A stretch of 64,000 nucleotides of DNA from Halomonas icarae (GTDB lineage Bacteria > Pseudomonadota > Gammaproteobacteria > Pseudomonadales > Halomonadaceae): NCBI RefSeq assembly GCF_009901955.1, contig NZ_WUTS01000001.1, positions 248,001-312,000 of the forward strand, given 5' to 3'. The notes below the pieces were generated by a model, which did no database searches, had not been told where the DNA came from, and worked only from the letters and a program-made list of their open reading frames with translations. Each line of letters opens with the position of its first letter. Position 1 is the stretch's first letter. Position numbers and translations under genes: made by a program. Of this stretch, positions 27,211 through 35,935 are shown in pieces.

Positions 27211-29091
27211 ATGAACACGACACACGCAACCCGTGGCCTGGCGACCTTCGCACTGGCCGCACTCCCCTTGGCCGTGCAGGCCGCGGACGCCCAGATCGCC
27301 GATGCCGGCGAGACCCAGGTGCTCAACCCCATGGTGGTCACCGCGGCGCTGGCGCCGCGCACCGCCGACGAGAGTCTCGCCTCGGTAACCCTGCTGGATG
27401 AGGCGACCCTGCGCCGCCAGGACCCCACCAGCTTGACCGATCTCTTCCGCGGCCAGCCGGGGGTGGATGTCAATACCAACGGCAGCTTCGGCAAGACCAG
27501 CAGCGTCTCCATTCGCGGCACCTCCAACAAGCAAAGCCTGCTGATGATCGATGGAATCCGCTTGCGTTCAGCCTCGTTGGGCGGGGCCTCCTGGCAATAT
27601 CTCGATCCGCGCATGTTCGAGCGTGCCGAGATCGTGCGCGGCCCCCGCGGCAGTCTCTATGGCGCCGATGCCATGGGGGGTGTGATCCAGCTGTTTACCC
27701 CCGAGGGAGAGGAGGGCGAGCCGACACCGCGCATCTCCTTCGGCGGCGGTTCCTTCGATACTCAACGCTATAGTGCCAGCCTCTCAGGCGCAGAAGGCGG
27801 CACCCGCTATTACGTTGCCGCCAGCCGTTTCGATACCGAGGGAGCGCCGGTGCGCCGTGATGGTGACGACAAGGGTTACGACAACACCACCGGTCTGTTT
27901 CGTCTTGCGCATACCTTTGAAGATGGCTCGGAAGTAGGTCTCCTGGCATTGCGCGCCAAGGGTAATACCGAATTCGACAATTTCGGTGCACCAGCCGAGA
28001 CAGATTTTGTGCAACAGGTGGCCGGGGTCTATGGAGAGTTGCCAGTGTCTGACAACTGGCGCAGCCGCCTAACTCTCAGCGAAGCTCGCGATGAAAGCGA
28101 TAACCCTTCCTATGGCTCTGTTCTCGATACGCAAACGAGGACGGCACAGTGGAAGAACACGCTAAGTGTAGGAGCTCATGAGTTCGTTCTGGGAGCGGAG
28201 TACTCCAACGATAGTGTTGCAGGAAGCTACACTAGTAGTGGTCAATATGCTGTGGAAGAGCGCTACAACAAGGCATTCTTTTCTCAGGCCCTGCTCGATT
28301 TTTCGCCTTTAGCGATTCAGGCGAGCATGCGTTATGACGATAACGAAGCCTACGGTGACAAAGTTACCGGCAGCTTGGCGTTGGGTTATGAGCTGGATAA
28401 TTCCCATACGCTAAGAGCAAGTTACGGCACGGCTTTCCGGGCGCCTGCTTTCGACGACCTTTATTGGCCCTACGAAGAGAGCAGAGATCCCTTTGGTAAT
28501 ATCTATGTGTCCGTGGGAGATCAAGGGGTTGAAGCCGAAACATCGGCCTCTTATGAGCTCGGCATGCGCGGCCAGTACGACAGTTGGTTCTGGGATCTCG
28601 CCGCATATCAGACCGATATCGACGACCTGATTGTATGGGCATTGGACATGCCCGCACCTAACGTGTTCCGCTACCGTCCAGCCAATGTGAATGACGCTCG
28701 TATTCGTGGCGCAGAGCTTGCGGCTGGTACAGAACTGGGCGGCTTGACCCTACAGGCGGCACTCAGCTATACCGACCCTGAAGACCGTAGTACCGGTAAC
28801 CAGCTTACTGGGCGCGCCACGCAGAGTCTGCGCTTCGACGTTGATCGTGAAATGGGCGACTGGTCGTTGGGTGGTTCATTGATTGCGCAGAATCACCGGT
28901 ATATCGACGCTGCAAATCAGGATCACCTGTCAGGCTACGGCCTGGTGAATCTGCGCGCCGGTTGGAAGTTTGCCCCGATGTGGTCGGCTCGTGTGACGGT
29001 CGAGAATGCTCTGGACAATGAGTACGAGACCGCGAAGAACTACCTCAACGCCGGTCGTGCGGCCTTCCTGAGCGTGCACTTCGGGCCGTGA
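27211..29091 (+). CDS. btuB: TonB-dependent vitamin B12 outer-membrane receptor BtuB
   Basis: This is a 626-residue outer-membrane barrel with a signal peptide (about 1-24, cleavage after VQAA), a TonB box near VLNPMVVTA (about 37-45), a plug domain (QPGVDVNTNGSFGKTSSVSIRG, LLMIDGIRL, GPRGSLYGADAMGGVIQ) and a 22-strand barrel ending in an aromatic-containing strand (FLSVHFGP). It is controlled by the riboswitch upstream and overlaps btuF (GTGA). The middle of the gene, roughly 27.9-28.8 kb, is visibly lower in GC than its ends, which suggests that the barrel loops were exchanged. Confidence 0.95.
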   Translation: MNTTHATRGLATFALAALPLAVQAADAQIADAGETQVLNPMVVTAALAPRTADESLASVTLLDEATLRRQDPTSLTDLFRGQPGVDVNTNGSFGKTSSVSIRGTSNKQSLLMIDGIRLRSASLGGASWQYLDPRMFERAEIVRGPRGSLYGADAMGGVIQLFTPEGEEGEPTPRISFGGGSFDTQRYSASLSGAEGGTRYYVAASRFDTEGAPVRRDGDDKGYDNTTGLFRLAHTFEDGSEVGLLALRAKGNTEFDNFGAPAETDFVQQVAGVYGELPVSDNWRSRLTLSEARDESDNPSYGSVLDTQTRTAQWKNTLSVGAHEFVLGAEYSNDSVAGSYTSSGQYAVEERYNKAFFSQALLDFSPLAIQASMRYDDNEAYGDKVTGSLALGYELDNSHTLRASYGTAFRAPAFDDLYWPYEESRDPFGNIYVSVGDQGVEAETSASYELGMRGQYDSWFWDLAAYQTDIDDLIVWALDMPAPNVFRYRPANVNDARIRGAELAAGTELGGLTLQAALSYTDPEDRSTGNQLTGRATQSLRFDVDREMGDWSLGGSLIAQNHRYIDAANQDHLSGYGLVNLRAGWKFAPMWSARVTVENALDNEYETAKNYLNAGRAAFLSVHFGP

Positions 29092-29999
29092 TAACCAGAC
29101 GGCTTGCTCGGCTACTCCTGGCCGGCCTTGCGCTGCTGCCCCTGGCGGCGGCGCAGGCCCAGGATGAAATATGCGCGGTCGATGCCCTGGATCGCGAGGT
29201 GTGCCTGGAGCGGCCCGCCTCGCGCATCGCCGCGCTGTCACCGGGTGCCACCGAGCTCGCCTTCGCCTCCGGCGCGGGTGAGCGGGTGGTGGCGGCGGTC
29301 GAGTACAGCGACTATCCGCCTGAGGCTCTCAAGATTCCTCGAGTCGGCAGTCATAACCGTCTCGATCTGGAGCGCCTGCTGGCGCTCACCCCTGATCTGG
29401 TGATCGGCTGGGTCACCGGCAATCCCGCCGAGCAGCTCGAGCGCCTGGAGGCGCTGGGCATGGCGGTGTTCTATATCGAGCCGCGCACCTTCGATGAAAT
29501 AAGTGCCACGATCGAGCAGTTGGCCCGCTTCGCCGATACCCGGGAAGTGGGCGAGGCAGAGGCCGAGCGATTTCGCCGGGAGATGGCGACACTGGCCGAG
29601 CGCCATGCCCAGGCCGAGCCGGTCTCGGTCTTCTATCAGGTCTGGGACCAGCCGCTGATGACCATCAACGACAGGCACTGGATCGGTCAGGTGATAGCAC
29701 TATGCGGTGGCACCAATGTCTTCGGAGAGCTCGAGCGACTGGCGCCCCGTCTCGATGAGGAGGCGCTGCTGGCGGCGAACCCCGAGGTGATCCTCGCCGG
29801 TGGCAGGGGGGAGGCTAACCGTGACTGGCTGGCACACTGGCGCGCCTACCCCTCGCTCACGGCGGTTGCCCAGGATAATCTCTTCTTCGTGCCGCCGTCG
29901 CTGATCCAGCGTCCCACCCCTCGGCTACTGGAGGGCACCGGCGTGGTCTGCGAACGGCTCGATCAGGCCAGGGCACGGCGCGGAGAGCATCAGCAGTGA
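29088..29999 (+). CDS. btuF: Periplasmic cobalamin-binding protein BtuF
   Basis: This 303-residue ABC solute-binding protein (helical-backbone type) has a signal peptide (1-25, LLAGLALLPLAAAQAQ). It keeps the family motifs RIAALSPGATELAFASGAGERVVA, LLALTPDLVIGW and LAANPEVILAGG. It starts with GTG overlapping the btuB stop and overlaps btuC in the same way. It delivers corrinoid from BtuB to BtuCD. Confidence 0.93.
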   Translation: MITRRLARLLLAGLALLPLAAAQAQDEICAVDALDREVCLERPASRIAALSPGATELAFASGAGERVVAAVEYSDYPPEALKIPRVGSHNRLDLERLLALTPDLVIGWVTGNPAEQLERLEALGMAVFYIEPRTFDEISATIEQLARFADTREVGEAEAERFRREMATLAERHAQAEPVSVFYQVWDQPLMTINDRHWIGQVIALCGGTNVFGELERLAPRLDEEALLAANPEVILAGGRGEANRDWLAHWRAYPSLTAVAQDNLFFVPPSLIQRPTPRLLEGTGVVCERLDQARARRGEHQQ

Positions 30000-30964
30000 T
30001 CGCCCTGCTTCGCCCCCTGGGATTGCTGACCCTCGCCGCCCTGGCGGCGTTGGTGTTCTCCGTGGCGCTGGGCAGCGTAACACTGTCGCCCGGCGAGATC
30101 CTGGCGGCCGTGAGCGGTGGGGGAGAAGCGCTCTCGCGTACCCTGATCCTCGAGTTGCGATTGCCTCGCTCGCTCGCCGCCTTCGCGGTGGGCGGGCTGC
30201 TCGCCGTGGCCGGGGCACTGATGCAGGTGCTGCTGCGCAATCCCTTGGCCGACCCTTATGTATTGGGGCTCTCCGGCGGGGCCGCGGTGGGGGCGCTGAT
30301 GGGCATGCTGGCAGGCGTGGGGGGGCTGCTGATCTCGGGTTCCGCCTTCGTGGGGGCCCTGATCTCGACTCTGCTGGTATTCGGCCTGGCCCATGGGCGT
30401 GGCGGCTGGACGCCTGCGCGGCTACTGCTGACCGGCGTGGTGGTGGCGGCCGGTTGGGGGGCGGTGATCACACTGATGCTCTCGGTCAGCCCCGTCGAAC
30501 GCCTGCCCGGGATGCTCTACTGGCTGATGGGCGATCTTGCTCATGCCGGCTCACCCTGGCCGTTGTTGGCGCTGCTGCTGGGCGCCTGCCTGCTGGTGGT
30601 GCCCCTGGGTCGCCACCTTAATGTATTGGCGCGGGGCCCCTTGCAGGCCGCCGCGCTGGGGGTGGCGGTGCGACGCCTGGAGTGGGGGCTCTATCTGACG
30701 GCGAGCCTGCTGACGGCGGCGGCGGTGACCGGCGCCGGCAGCATCGGCTTCGTCGGCCTGGTGGTGCCGCATATGCTGCGCCTGGCGCTGGGTAATGATC
30801 AGCGCCTGATCCTGCCCGCCTGTGCGCTGGCCGGCGGCACCCTGTTGCTGGTCGCCGATACCCTTGCCCGCACCGTGATCGCCCCGGAGCAGCTGCCGGT
30901 GGGGGTGATCACCGCGCTGCTCGGCGTTCCCACCTTCCTCTACCTGCTCTATCGAGGCTCCTGA
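29996..30964 (+). CDS. btuC: Cobalamin ABC transporter permease BtuC
   Basis: This 322-residue inner-membrane permease of the FecCD family has about ten helices. LRLPRSLAAFAVGGLLAVAG, NPLADPYVLGLSGGAAVGA and GFVGLVVPHMLRLALG, which includes the coupling-helix region, are typical. GTG 29996 overlaps the btuF stop; the stop TGA shares a base with the btuD ATG. Confidence 0.94.
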   Translation: MIALLRPLGLLTLAALAALVFSVALGSVTLSPGEILAAVSGGGEALSRTLILELRLPRSLAAFAVGGLLAVAGALMQVLLRNPLADPYVLGLSGGAAVGALMGMLAGVGGLLISGSAFVGALISTLLVFGLAHGRGGWTPARLLLTGVVVAAGWGAVITLMLSVSPVERLPGMLYWLMGDLAHAGSPWPLLALLLGACLLVVPLGRHLNVLARGPLQAAALGVAVRRLEWGLYLTASLLTAAAVTGAGSIGFVGLVVPHMLRLALGNDQRLILPACALAGGTLLLVADTLARTVIAPEQLPVGVITALLGVPTFLYLLYRGS

Positions 30965-31746
30965 TGGTCGATCCTGTGACACCGCCGCTGGTGGCTCGCC
31001 ACCTGGTGATCGATGTGCCGGGCCGTGCCGACGGTGACGCCCTGAACCTCGAGGTTAAGGCGGGGCAGGTCTGGGGCGTGCTGGGGCCCAATGGTGCCGG
31101 CAAGACCACGTTGCTGCATACCCTGGCGGGGCTGCGCCCGCCTCGCGCCGGTGAGGTGCTTCTGGGGGAGGCGCCGCTTGCCTCGCTGCGTCGTCGTGAG
31201 GTGGCCAGGCGGCTGGGGCTGGTGTTTCAGGAGCGCCACGACGGCTTTCCCTCCACGGTGCTCGAGACGGCGCTGATCGGCCGCCACCCTTGGCTTTCGC
31301 CCTGGCAGATGGAGGATGGCGAGGATCTACGCCTGGCCGAGGCGGCACTAAAACGGCTCGATGTGGCCCATCTGGCCGAGCGCCTGGTGAGCACCCTTTC
31401 GGGGGGCGAGCGTCAGCGACTGGCCATCGCCACGGTACTGACCCAGGCACCGGCGATCTGGCTCGCCGATGAGCCCACCAACCACCTCGACCTGCATCAT
31501 CAGACGGCGGTAATGGCCCTGCTCAACGAGCTGGCCGCTGAAGGGCGTTCGGTGATGATGTGCCTGCATGATCTCAACCTGGCCGGACGCTGGTGCGACC
31601 ATCTGTTGCTGCTCTATCCGGATGGACAAGCGTGCTGGGGGCCGGCGCAGGAGATGCTGGTTCCCGAGGCGCTGGAGCGTCTCTATGGTCAGCGGCTGGC
31701 GAGTGCGGAGATCGATGGAGCCCCTGTCTTCGTAGCGGTGAGCTGA
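30964..31746 (+). CDS. btuD: Cobalamin ABC transporter ATP-binding protein BtuD
   Basis: This 260-residue ATPase has Walker A GPNGAGKTT (41-49), the LSGGERQRLAIA signature and Walker B IWLADEPTNHLDLH. It begins one base inside the btuC stop. With BtuC and BtuF it forms the inner-membrane corrinoid importer. The 144 bp after it show no complete gene. Confidence 0.94.
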   Translation: MVDPVTPPLVARHLVIDVPGRADGDALNLEVKAGQVWGVLGPNGAGKTTLLHTLAGLRPPRAGEVLLGEAPLASLRRREVARRLGLVFQERHDGFPSTVLETALIGRHPWLSPWQMEDGEDLRLAEAALKRLDVAHLAERLVSTLSGGERQRLAIATVLTQAPAIWLADEPTNHLDLHHQTAVMALLNELAAEGRSVMMCLHDLNLAGRWCDHLLLLYPDGQACWGPAQEMLVPEALERLYGQRLASAEIDGAPVFVAVS

Positions 31747-31890
31747 ACATGACCGACGCCAGGGGCGCGGCGAGGCGGATGCCGTCCGCCGTCTGATCCC
31801 CCATCGTCTGCTCGCCGATAACGGTCATTACCCGATTCTGATCAATGTGCTCAATATCGTCTGTGCGGCATAGGCGAAGAGGAATGAAGC
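31747..31890. other. Gap between btuD and bluB, possible leftover coding sequence
   Basis: A 43-codon open stretch without a start ends at TAG 31870-31872 and reads as ordinary protein in its last 30 codons (RRLIPHRLLADNGHYPIL). I do not recognise it. It may be the tail of a deleted gene or chance. Confidence 0.25.
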
Positions 31891-32601
31891 ATGCATGACC
31901 CCAATATGCCCTTCTCCGAGGCGGAGAAGGCAGGTCTCTATCGGGCCATTCATGAGCGCCGGGACGTGCGTTCGCAGTTTCTGCCGGACCCGGTGCCGCC
32001 GCGGGTCCTGGGCCGACTGCTGGAGGCGGCCCATCACGCCCCCTCGGTGGGTTTCATGCAACCCTGGGATTTCCTGGTGATCGAAAGCCTCGAGGTGCGC
32101 CGGCAGGTGCATGGCATCTTTACCCGGGAGAACGAAAAGGGGGCACGACAATTCTCAGGAGAGCGCCAGCAGCACTACCGCAGCCTGAAACTTGAAGGGA
32201 TCCTCGAGAGCCCCCTCAATCTCTGTATTACCTGCGATCGAAGTCGCGGAAATGGGCCGGTGCTCGGCCGTACCAGCATTGTCGAGATGGACCTGTTCAG
32301 CACCTGCCTGGCGGTCCAGAACCTCTGGCTGGCCGCACGTGCCGAGGGAATCGGCGTGGGCTGGGTCAGCATCCTCGACCAGGAGGAGCTGGCCACGGTG
32401 CTGGGCCTGCCGGAGCATGTCTACCCACTCGCCTATCTATGTATCGGCTATGTCAGTGAGTTTCTGGATGAACCGGAACTGGCCCGCAAGGGCTGGCGGC
32501 AACGGCTGCCGCTGGCCGAGCTGGTGCATGCCAACGGTTGGGGGCAAGAGGTCAGCGATGACGAACTCCGCCAGGCTCTGGAGGACCCATGCCCACGCTG
32601 A
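31891..32601 (+). CDS. bluB: 5,6-dimethylbenzimidazole synthase BluB
   Basis: This 236-residue nitroreductase-fold enzyme fragments reduced FMN with oxygen to dimethylbenzimidazole, the lower ligand of B12. RRDVRSQFLPDPVPPRVL, HHAPSVGFMQPWDFLVI and GIGVGWVSILD match BluB. It provides the ligand that CobT activates, so the strain can convert imported corrinoids to true cobalamin under oxygen. It overlaps the start of the cobQ remnant. Confidence 0.95.
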   Translation: MHDPNMPFSEAEKAGLYRAIHERRDVRSQFLPDPVPPRVLGRLLEAAHHAPSVGFMQPWDFLVIESLEVRRQVHGIFTRENEKGARQFSGERQQHYRSLKLEGILESPLNLCITCDRSRGNGPVLGRTSIVEMDLFSTCLAVQNLWLAARAEGIGVGWVSILDQEELATVLGLPEHVYPLAYLCIGYVSEFLDEPELARKGWRQRLPLAELVHANGWGQEVSDDELRQALEDPCPR

Positions 32602-32678
32602 TGATCCAGGGCACCATCTCGGATGCCGACAAGAGCACGCTGGCAGCCTATTTACAGGGTGACACGTTTACATGGTGA
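32589..32678 (+). pseudogene. cobQ: Remnant of cobyric acid synthase gene cobQ
   Basis: ATG 32589, overlapping the end of bluB, opens a 29-codon frame. Its first 18 residues, MPTLMIQGTISDADKSTL, match the start of CobQ/CbiP (typically M-x-TLM-x-QGTTSDAGKSTL). The invariant glycine of the phosphate loop is changed to Asp (SDADKS). After about codon 20 the similarity ends, and a stop follows at 32676-32678. The rest of the roughly 480-codon gene is gone; the oppositely oriented gene at 32668-33654 takes over. The boundary looks like a deletion joining two formerly distant loci. Confidence 0.8.
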
Positions 32679-33654
32679 CCCGGTCGATAAAGCGGCGGAA
32701 GTACATCTCCAGGCGCAGGGTGAGCGCCCAGCGGTGCTCGTAGTCCACATCGCGGGGGAAGTGCAGGGAGGGCGCGATGTCCAGAAAGGTGAAGCCCTTG
32801 TGGATATCGCGACGGAAGCGCAGCTGCAGATAGCTGTCCTCGATGGTGGTATGAGAGAGGCTCTCGCCCAGCACCACGGCGGAGTAGCGCAGTACACTGC
32901 GGCTGTTGATGCGCTGGTTCAGCTCGGCGGCCTGGCTGAACTCCAGGGTGTCGACCTCTTCGCGCCACTGGGCGTTACTGATGAAGCGAAGATGGCGCTT
33001 CTCATCTATCGGACGGCCGAGATCCCAGCGGGTACGCGCCGAGTAGCCGTCCTCGTTGAACCAGGAGAAACGGTTATCGCTATGCAGCTTCCAGGGACCG
33101 TCATCAAGGGTCCAGAGCCGCTGGGTGGTGAGGCGGGCATAGGGGTCGAGGGGCAGGCGAACCTTGATGCCGGCGCCGATCTCGGTATCCCACTCCCGGG
33201 TCCTGTCGCCTTGCCCCAGGTGGCGTAGTCCCACCAGCACGTCCTCGATGCTGTCGATACGATCATCGCTAAGCGACGACTCTTGCTCGCCGAGAGTGCC
33301 GCGCGTCTCGTCCGGCTCGCTCTCGATGATCAGGCGCAGTCGCTCCTCGGTGGTGGGCAGGTCGAGGCGGAAGCGAGCTCCCAGGTCATGATCGAACGCT
33401 TCGCCTTCCTTCCAGGCATTCTCTTGGCTGATGCGCAGGTAGGAGTCGGAGTCCACCGTCAGGGCGTCGGTGGTACCGAAGAATCCGTCGATGCTGCGCG
33501 AAGTACCGTCCACCCAGTCGGTCATGGTGGCATGGAAGGGGCCGATACGCTTCTCGGCCCATTCCGGGAGGTCGCTGTCATCATCGGGCATCGGGGTATC
33601 GGCTTGTGCGGCCATGGTTAGGCAGGCCGTCAGGGCGATCAGCGCCTTCTTCAT
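32668..33654 (-). CDS. Putative outer-membrane beta-barrel protein of unknown function
   Basis: The 328-residue product has a clear signal peptide (MKKALIALTACLTMAAQA, cleavage about residue 18), an acidic stretch (PMPDDDSDLPEW) and many alternating aromatic/charged strands such as WKLHSDNRFSWFNEDGYSA and HRWALTLRLEMYFRRF, typical of an outer-membrane barrel. I do not recognise a named family. Its C-terminal codons overlap the cobQ remnant by 11 bp. It lies downstream of bioA on the same strand with a 37-bp gap, so it may be transcribed with it. Confidence 0.65.
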   Translation of the reverse strand: MKKALIALTACLTMAAQADTPMPDDDSDLPEWAEKRIGPFHATMTDWVDGTSRSIDGFFGTTDALTVDSDSYLRISQENAWKEGEAFDHDLGARFRLDLPTTEERLRLIIESEPDETRGTLGEQESSLSDDRIDSIEDVLVGLRHLGQGDRTREWDTEIGAGIKVRLPLDPYARLTTQRLWTLDDGPWKLHSDNRFSWFNEDGYSARTRWDLGRPIDEKRHLRFISNAQWREEVDTLEFSQAAELNQRINSRSVLRYSAVVLGESLSHTTIEDSYLQLRFRRDIHKGFTFLDIAPSLHFPRDVDYEHRWALTLRLEMYFRRFIDRVTM

Positions 33655-33691
33655 CTTGTTGATCTCGCGTCGGTTCCGTCTTGCGCAGAGT

Positions 33692-34972
33692 CTATCTGAA
33701 CCAGCCCTTCATGACTTCGGTAATCTGCCGGATTTGTGCCTCCGAGGTGACATAGGCGGGCATGGTGTAGAGCCATCGGCCGATGGGGCGCAGCCAGATG
33801 CCCTGTTCACGCGCCCAGTCCGCTACGCCGTCCAGGGCGGCTGCGCCGTGAGTCTCAATCACCGCGGTGGCGCCGAGTACGCGTACATCCGCTACCTCCG
33901 GGTGCTCGGTCAGTCGCGTGTCCTCGAGCAGTTCCTGGCGCAGCACATCGCTGAGGAGAGCGATACGCCCCAGGTAGTCCTCCTCTTCGAACACCGCCAG
34001 GCTCTCCAGTGCTACCGCGCAGGCCAGCGGGTTGCCCATGAAGGTGGGGCCATGCATGAAGGCGTGTTCGGGCGAGTCGCCCACGAAGGTGTCATGCACC
34101 CGGGTGGTGGCCAGTGTCGCCGCATGGCCCAGATAGCCTCCCGTGAGCCCCTTCGACAGCACCATCATGTCCGGGGTGACGTCGGCGTGGTCGGCGGCGA
34201 ACATTCGGCCGGTGCGACCGAAGCCCGTGGCCACTTCATCGAATATCAGCAGCACGTCGAACTCGTCGCATAGCTCTCGAGCCCCACGAAGGTAGTGGGG
34301 CGAGGTCATGTTTAGCCCGCCTGCGGCCTGCAGCAGTGGTTCCACCAGGAGGGCGGCGATCTCCTGGTGATGGCGCTCGAGTACGTTGCGCAGGGCGGCC
34401 AGGTCCGCCGCTACCGCTTCGGGGTCGGCATCGAAGGGGGCCTCTGGCGCCGGGGCGAAGTGATGGCGGGGGAGGTAGCCGGCGAACAGGGAGTGCATGC
34501 CCTCCTCGGGATCGCACACCGCCATGCAGCCTGCGGTGTCGCCGTGGTAGGCCTTCATCAGTGAGAGCATCCGGTGCTTACCGCTCCTGCCGCGCAGCTG
34601 ATGGAACTGAATGGCCATCTTCATGGCCACCTCCATGCCTACCGAGCCGCTGTCGGAGAAGAACACATGGTTGAGCCCCTTGGGGGTGATGCGTACCAGC
34701 TCGCGTGCCAGGCGATCGGCGGGGGCGTGCGTCAGGCCCCCGAGCATCACATGACAGAGGGTATCGGCCTGCTGCTGGATGGCGCTTACCAGCCGCGGAT
34801 GGCGATAGCCATGAATCATGCACCACCAGGAGCAGGTGGCGTCGAGCAGGGTCTCGCCGCTCTCCAGCTGGAAGCTCGGGCCTTCGCCGCCGACTACCTT
34901 GGGTGCCGGTTGCTGGGTCTTGAGATGGGCATAGGGGTGCCAGACGGGGGATGAGTCGAGTGAGCTAGACAT
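33692..34972 (-). CDS. bioA: Adenosylmethionine-8-amino-7-oxononanoate aminotransferase BioA
   Basis: This 426-residue PLP enzyme converts KAPA to DAPA in biotin synthesis. SPVWHPYAHLKTQ at the start, ATCSWWCMIHGYRHP, YHGDTAGCMAVCD, IFDEVATGFGRTGRMFA and the PLP lysine in MVLSKGLTGGYLG are diagnostic. The open frame extends to 35146 but ATG 34972 gives the usual N-terminus (MSSSLDSSPVWHPY). It is separated from the bioBFHCD operon by a tRNA-Leu gene on the same strand. Confidence 0.95.
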   Translation of the reverse strand: MSSSLDSSPVWHPYAHLKTQQPAPKVVGGEGPSFQLESGETLLDATCSWWCMIHGYRHPRLVSAIQQQADTLCHVMLGGLTHAPADRLARELVRITPKGLNHVFFSDSGSVGMEVAMKMAIQFHQLRGRSGKHRMLSLMKAYHGDTAGCMAVCDPEEGMHSLFAGYLPRHHFAPAPEAPFDADPEAVAADLAALRNVLERHHQEIAALLVEPLLQAAGGLNMTSPHYLRGARELCDEFDVLLIFDEVATGFGRTGRMFAADHADVTPDMMVLSKGLTGGYLGHAATLATTRVHDTFVGDSPEHAFMHGPTFMGNPLACAVALESLAVFEEEDYLGRIALLSDVLRQELLEDTRLTEHPEVADVRVLGATAVIETHGAAALDGVADWAREQGIWLRPIGRWLYTMPAYVTSEAQIRQITEVMKGWFR

Positions 34973-35104
34973 CAGCAGGATCCAGGGCCGTTGTGGTCGG
35001 GAACGTTGTGAAGGGAAACGACAGACACGCGGAAACTCCGTACATCTCGTTGGAGATGACGGGGTGTTGGCGTTGGATGCTGGGGGGACTACTGGGGGAG
35101 AAGA

Positions 35105-35189
<85 letters not shown>

Positions 35190-35232
35190 ACGGATAGGCT
35201 GGCGTGGTATTTTACGGACGCACACGGACAAG

Positions 35233-35934
35233 TCAATGATCATCGGGCAACTTCAGGTGGTCGGCAGCCGCCGCGGCCAGTGCAGGCGGGTCGCAAGCCG
35301 GTAGGTGCGGAACGACACCCAGGCAGCGGGCGTCCAGCGTTCTCGCCAGTGTTGCCAGGTTGTCGCGATAAAGACCTTCGTCGTTGCCGAATGCGGGGTC
35401 GACGAGGCTGCCGGCCCAGCCGGCCAGCCGCAGACCATCGGCGCGTATTGCCTCGGCCGTCAATCGTGCGTGACTGATACAGCCTAGCCGGAGGCCAACC
35501 ACCAGAATCACCGGTAGCGCCAGCTGGGTTGCCAGGCCGGAGAGGTCCTCCCGGGCATTCAGCGGCACCCGCCAGCCACCGGCGCCCTCCAGCAGAGTGA
35601 GGTCCCGACCCAGGCCCAGCCCTTCGCGCATGCTCTCGCTCAAGGCGTCAAGCGTGAGCGTGACACCCGCATCTCGAGCGGCGAGGTGAGGCGCTATCGC
35701 CGGCGAAAAGGCGTGGGGATTGACCGTGGTATAGGGCACCGCGGGGTGGCTGCAGGCCTGTAATGCCAGGGCGTCGGTATTGCGCAGGCCCGCATCGGTG
35801 GGCTCACTGCCTGAGGCGACGGGCTTGAGGCCCAGGGTCGTTAGTCCCTTGCGGCGTGCCAGGGCCAGCAAGCCAGACGTGACCAGGGTCTTGCCGGCGT
35901 CGGTATCCGTGCCGGTGACAAGGTAGGCGGCCAT
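35233..35934 (-). CDS. bioD: Dethiobiotin synthetase BioD
   Basis: This 233-residue ATP-dependent carboxylase closes the ureido ring of dethiobiotin. The P-loop is TGTDTDAGKTLVTSGL (residues 7-22), followed by KPVASGSEP and LEGAGGWRVPLN. It is the last gene of the bioB-F-H-C-D operon, one base after bioC. Confidence 0.95.
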   Translation of the reverse strand: MAAYLVTGTDTDAGKTLVTSGLLALARRKGLTTLGLKPVASGSEPTDAGLRNTDALALQACSHPAVPYTTVNPHAFSPAIAPHLAARDAGVTLTLDALSESMREGLGLGRDLTLLEGAGGWRVPLNAREDLSGLATQLALPVILVVGLRLGCISHARLTAEAIRADGLRLAGWAGSLVDPAFGNDEGLYRDNLATLARTLDARCLGVVPHLPACDPPALAAAAADHLKLPDDH

Positions 35935-35935
35935 A

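Noticed and set aside
31749..31796. 15-codon frame MTDARGAARR after btuD as a small gene
   Set aside because: Too short, no ribosome binding site and no recognisable product; noted only as part of a possible remnant.
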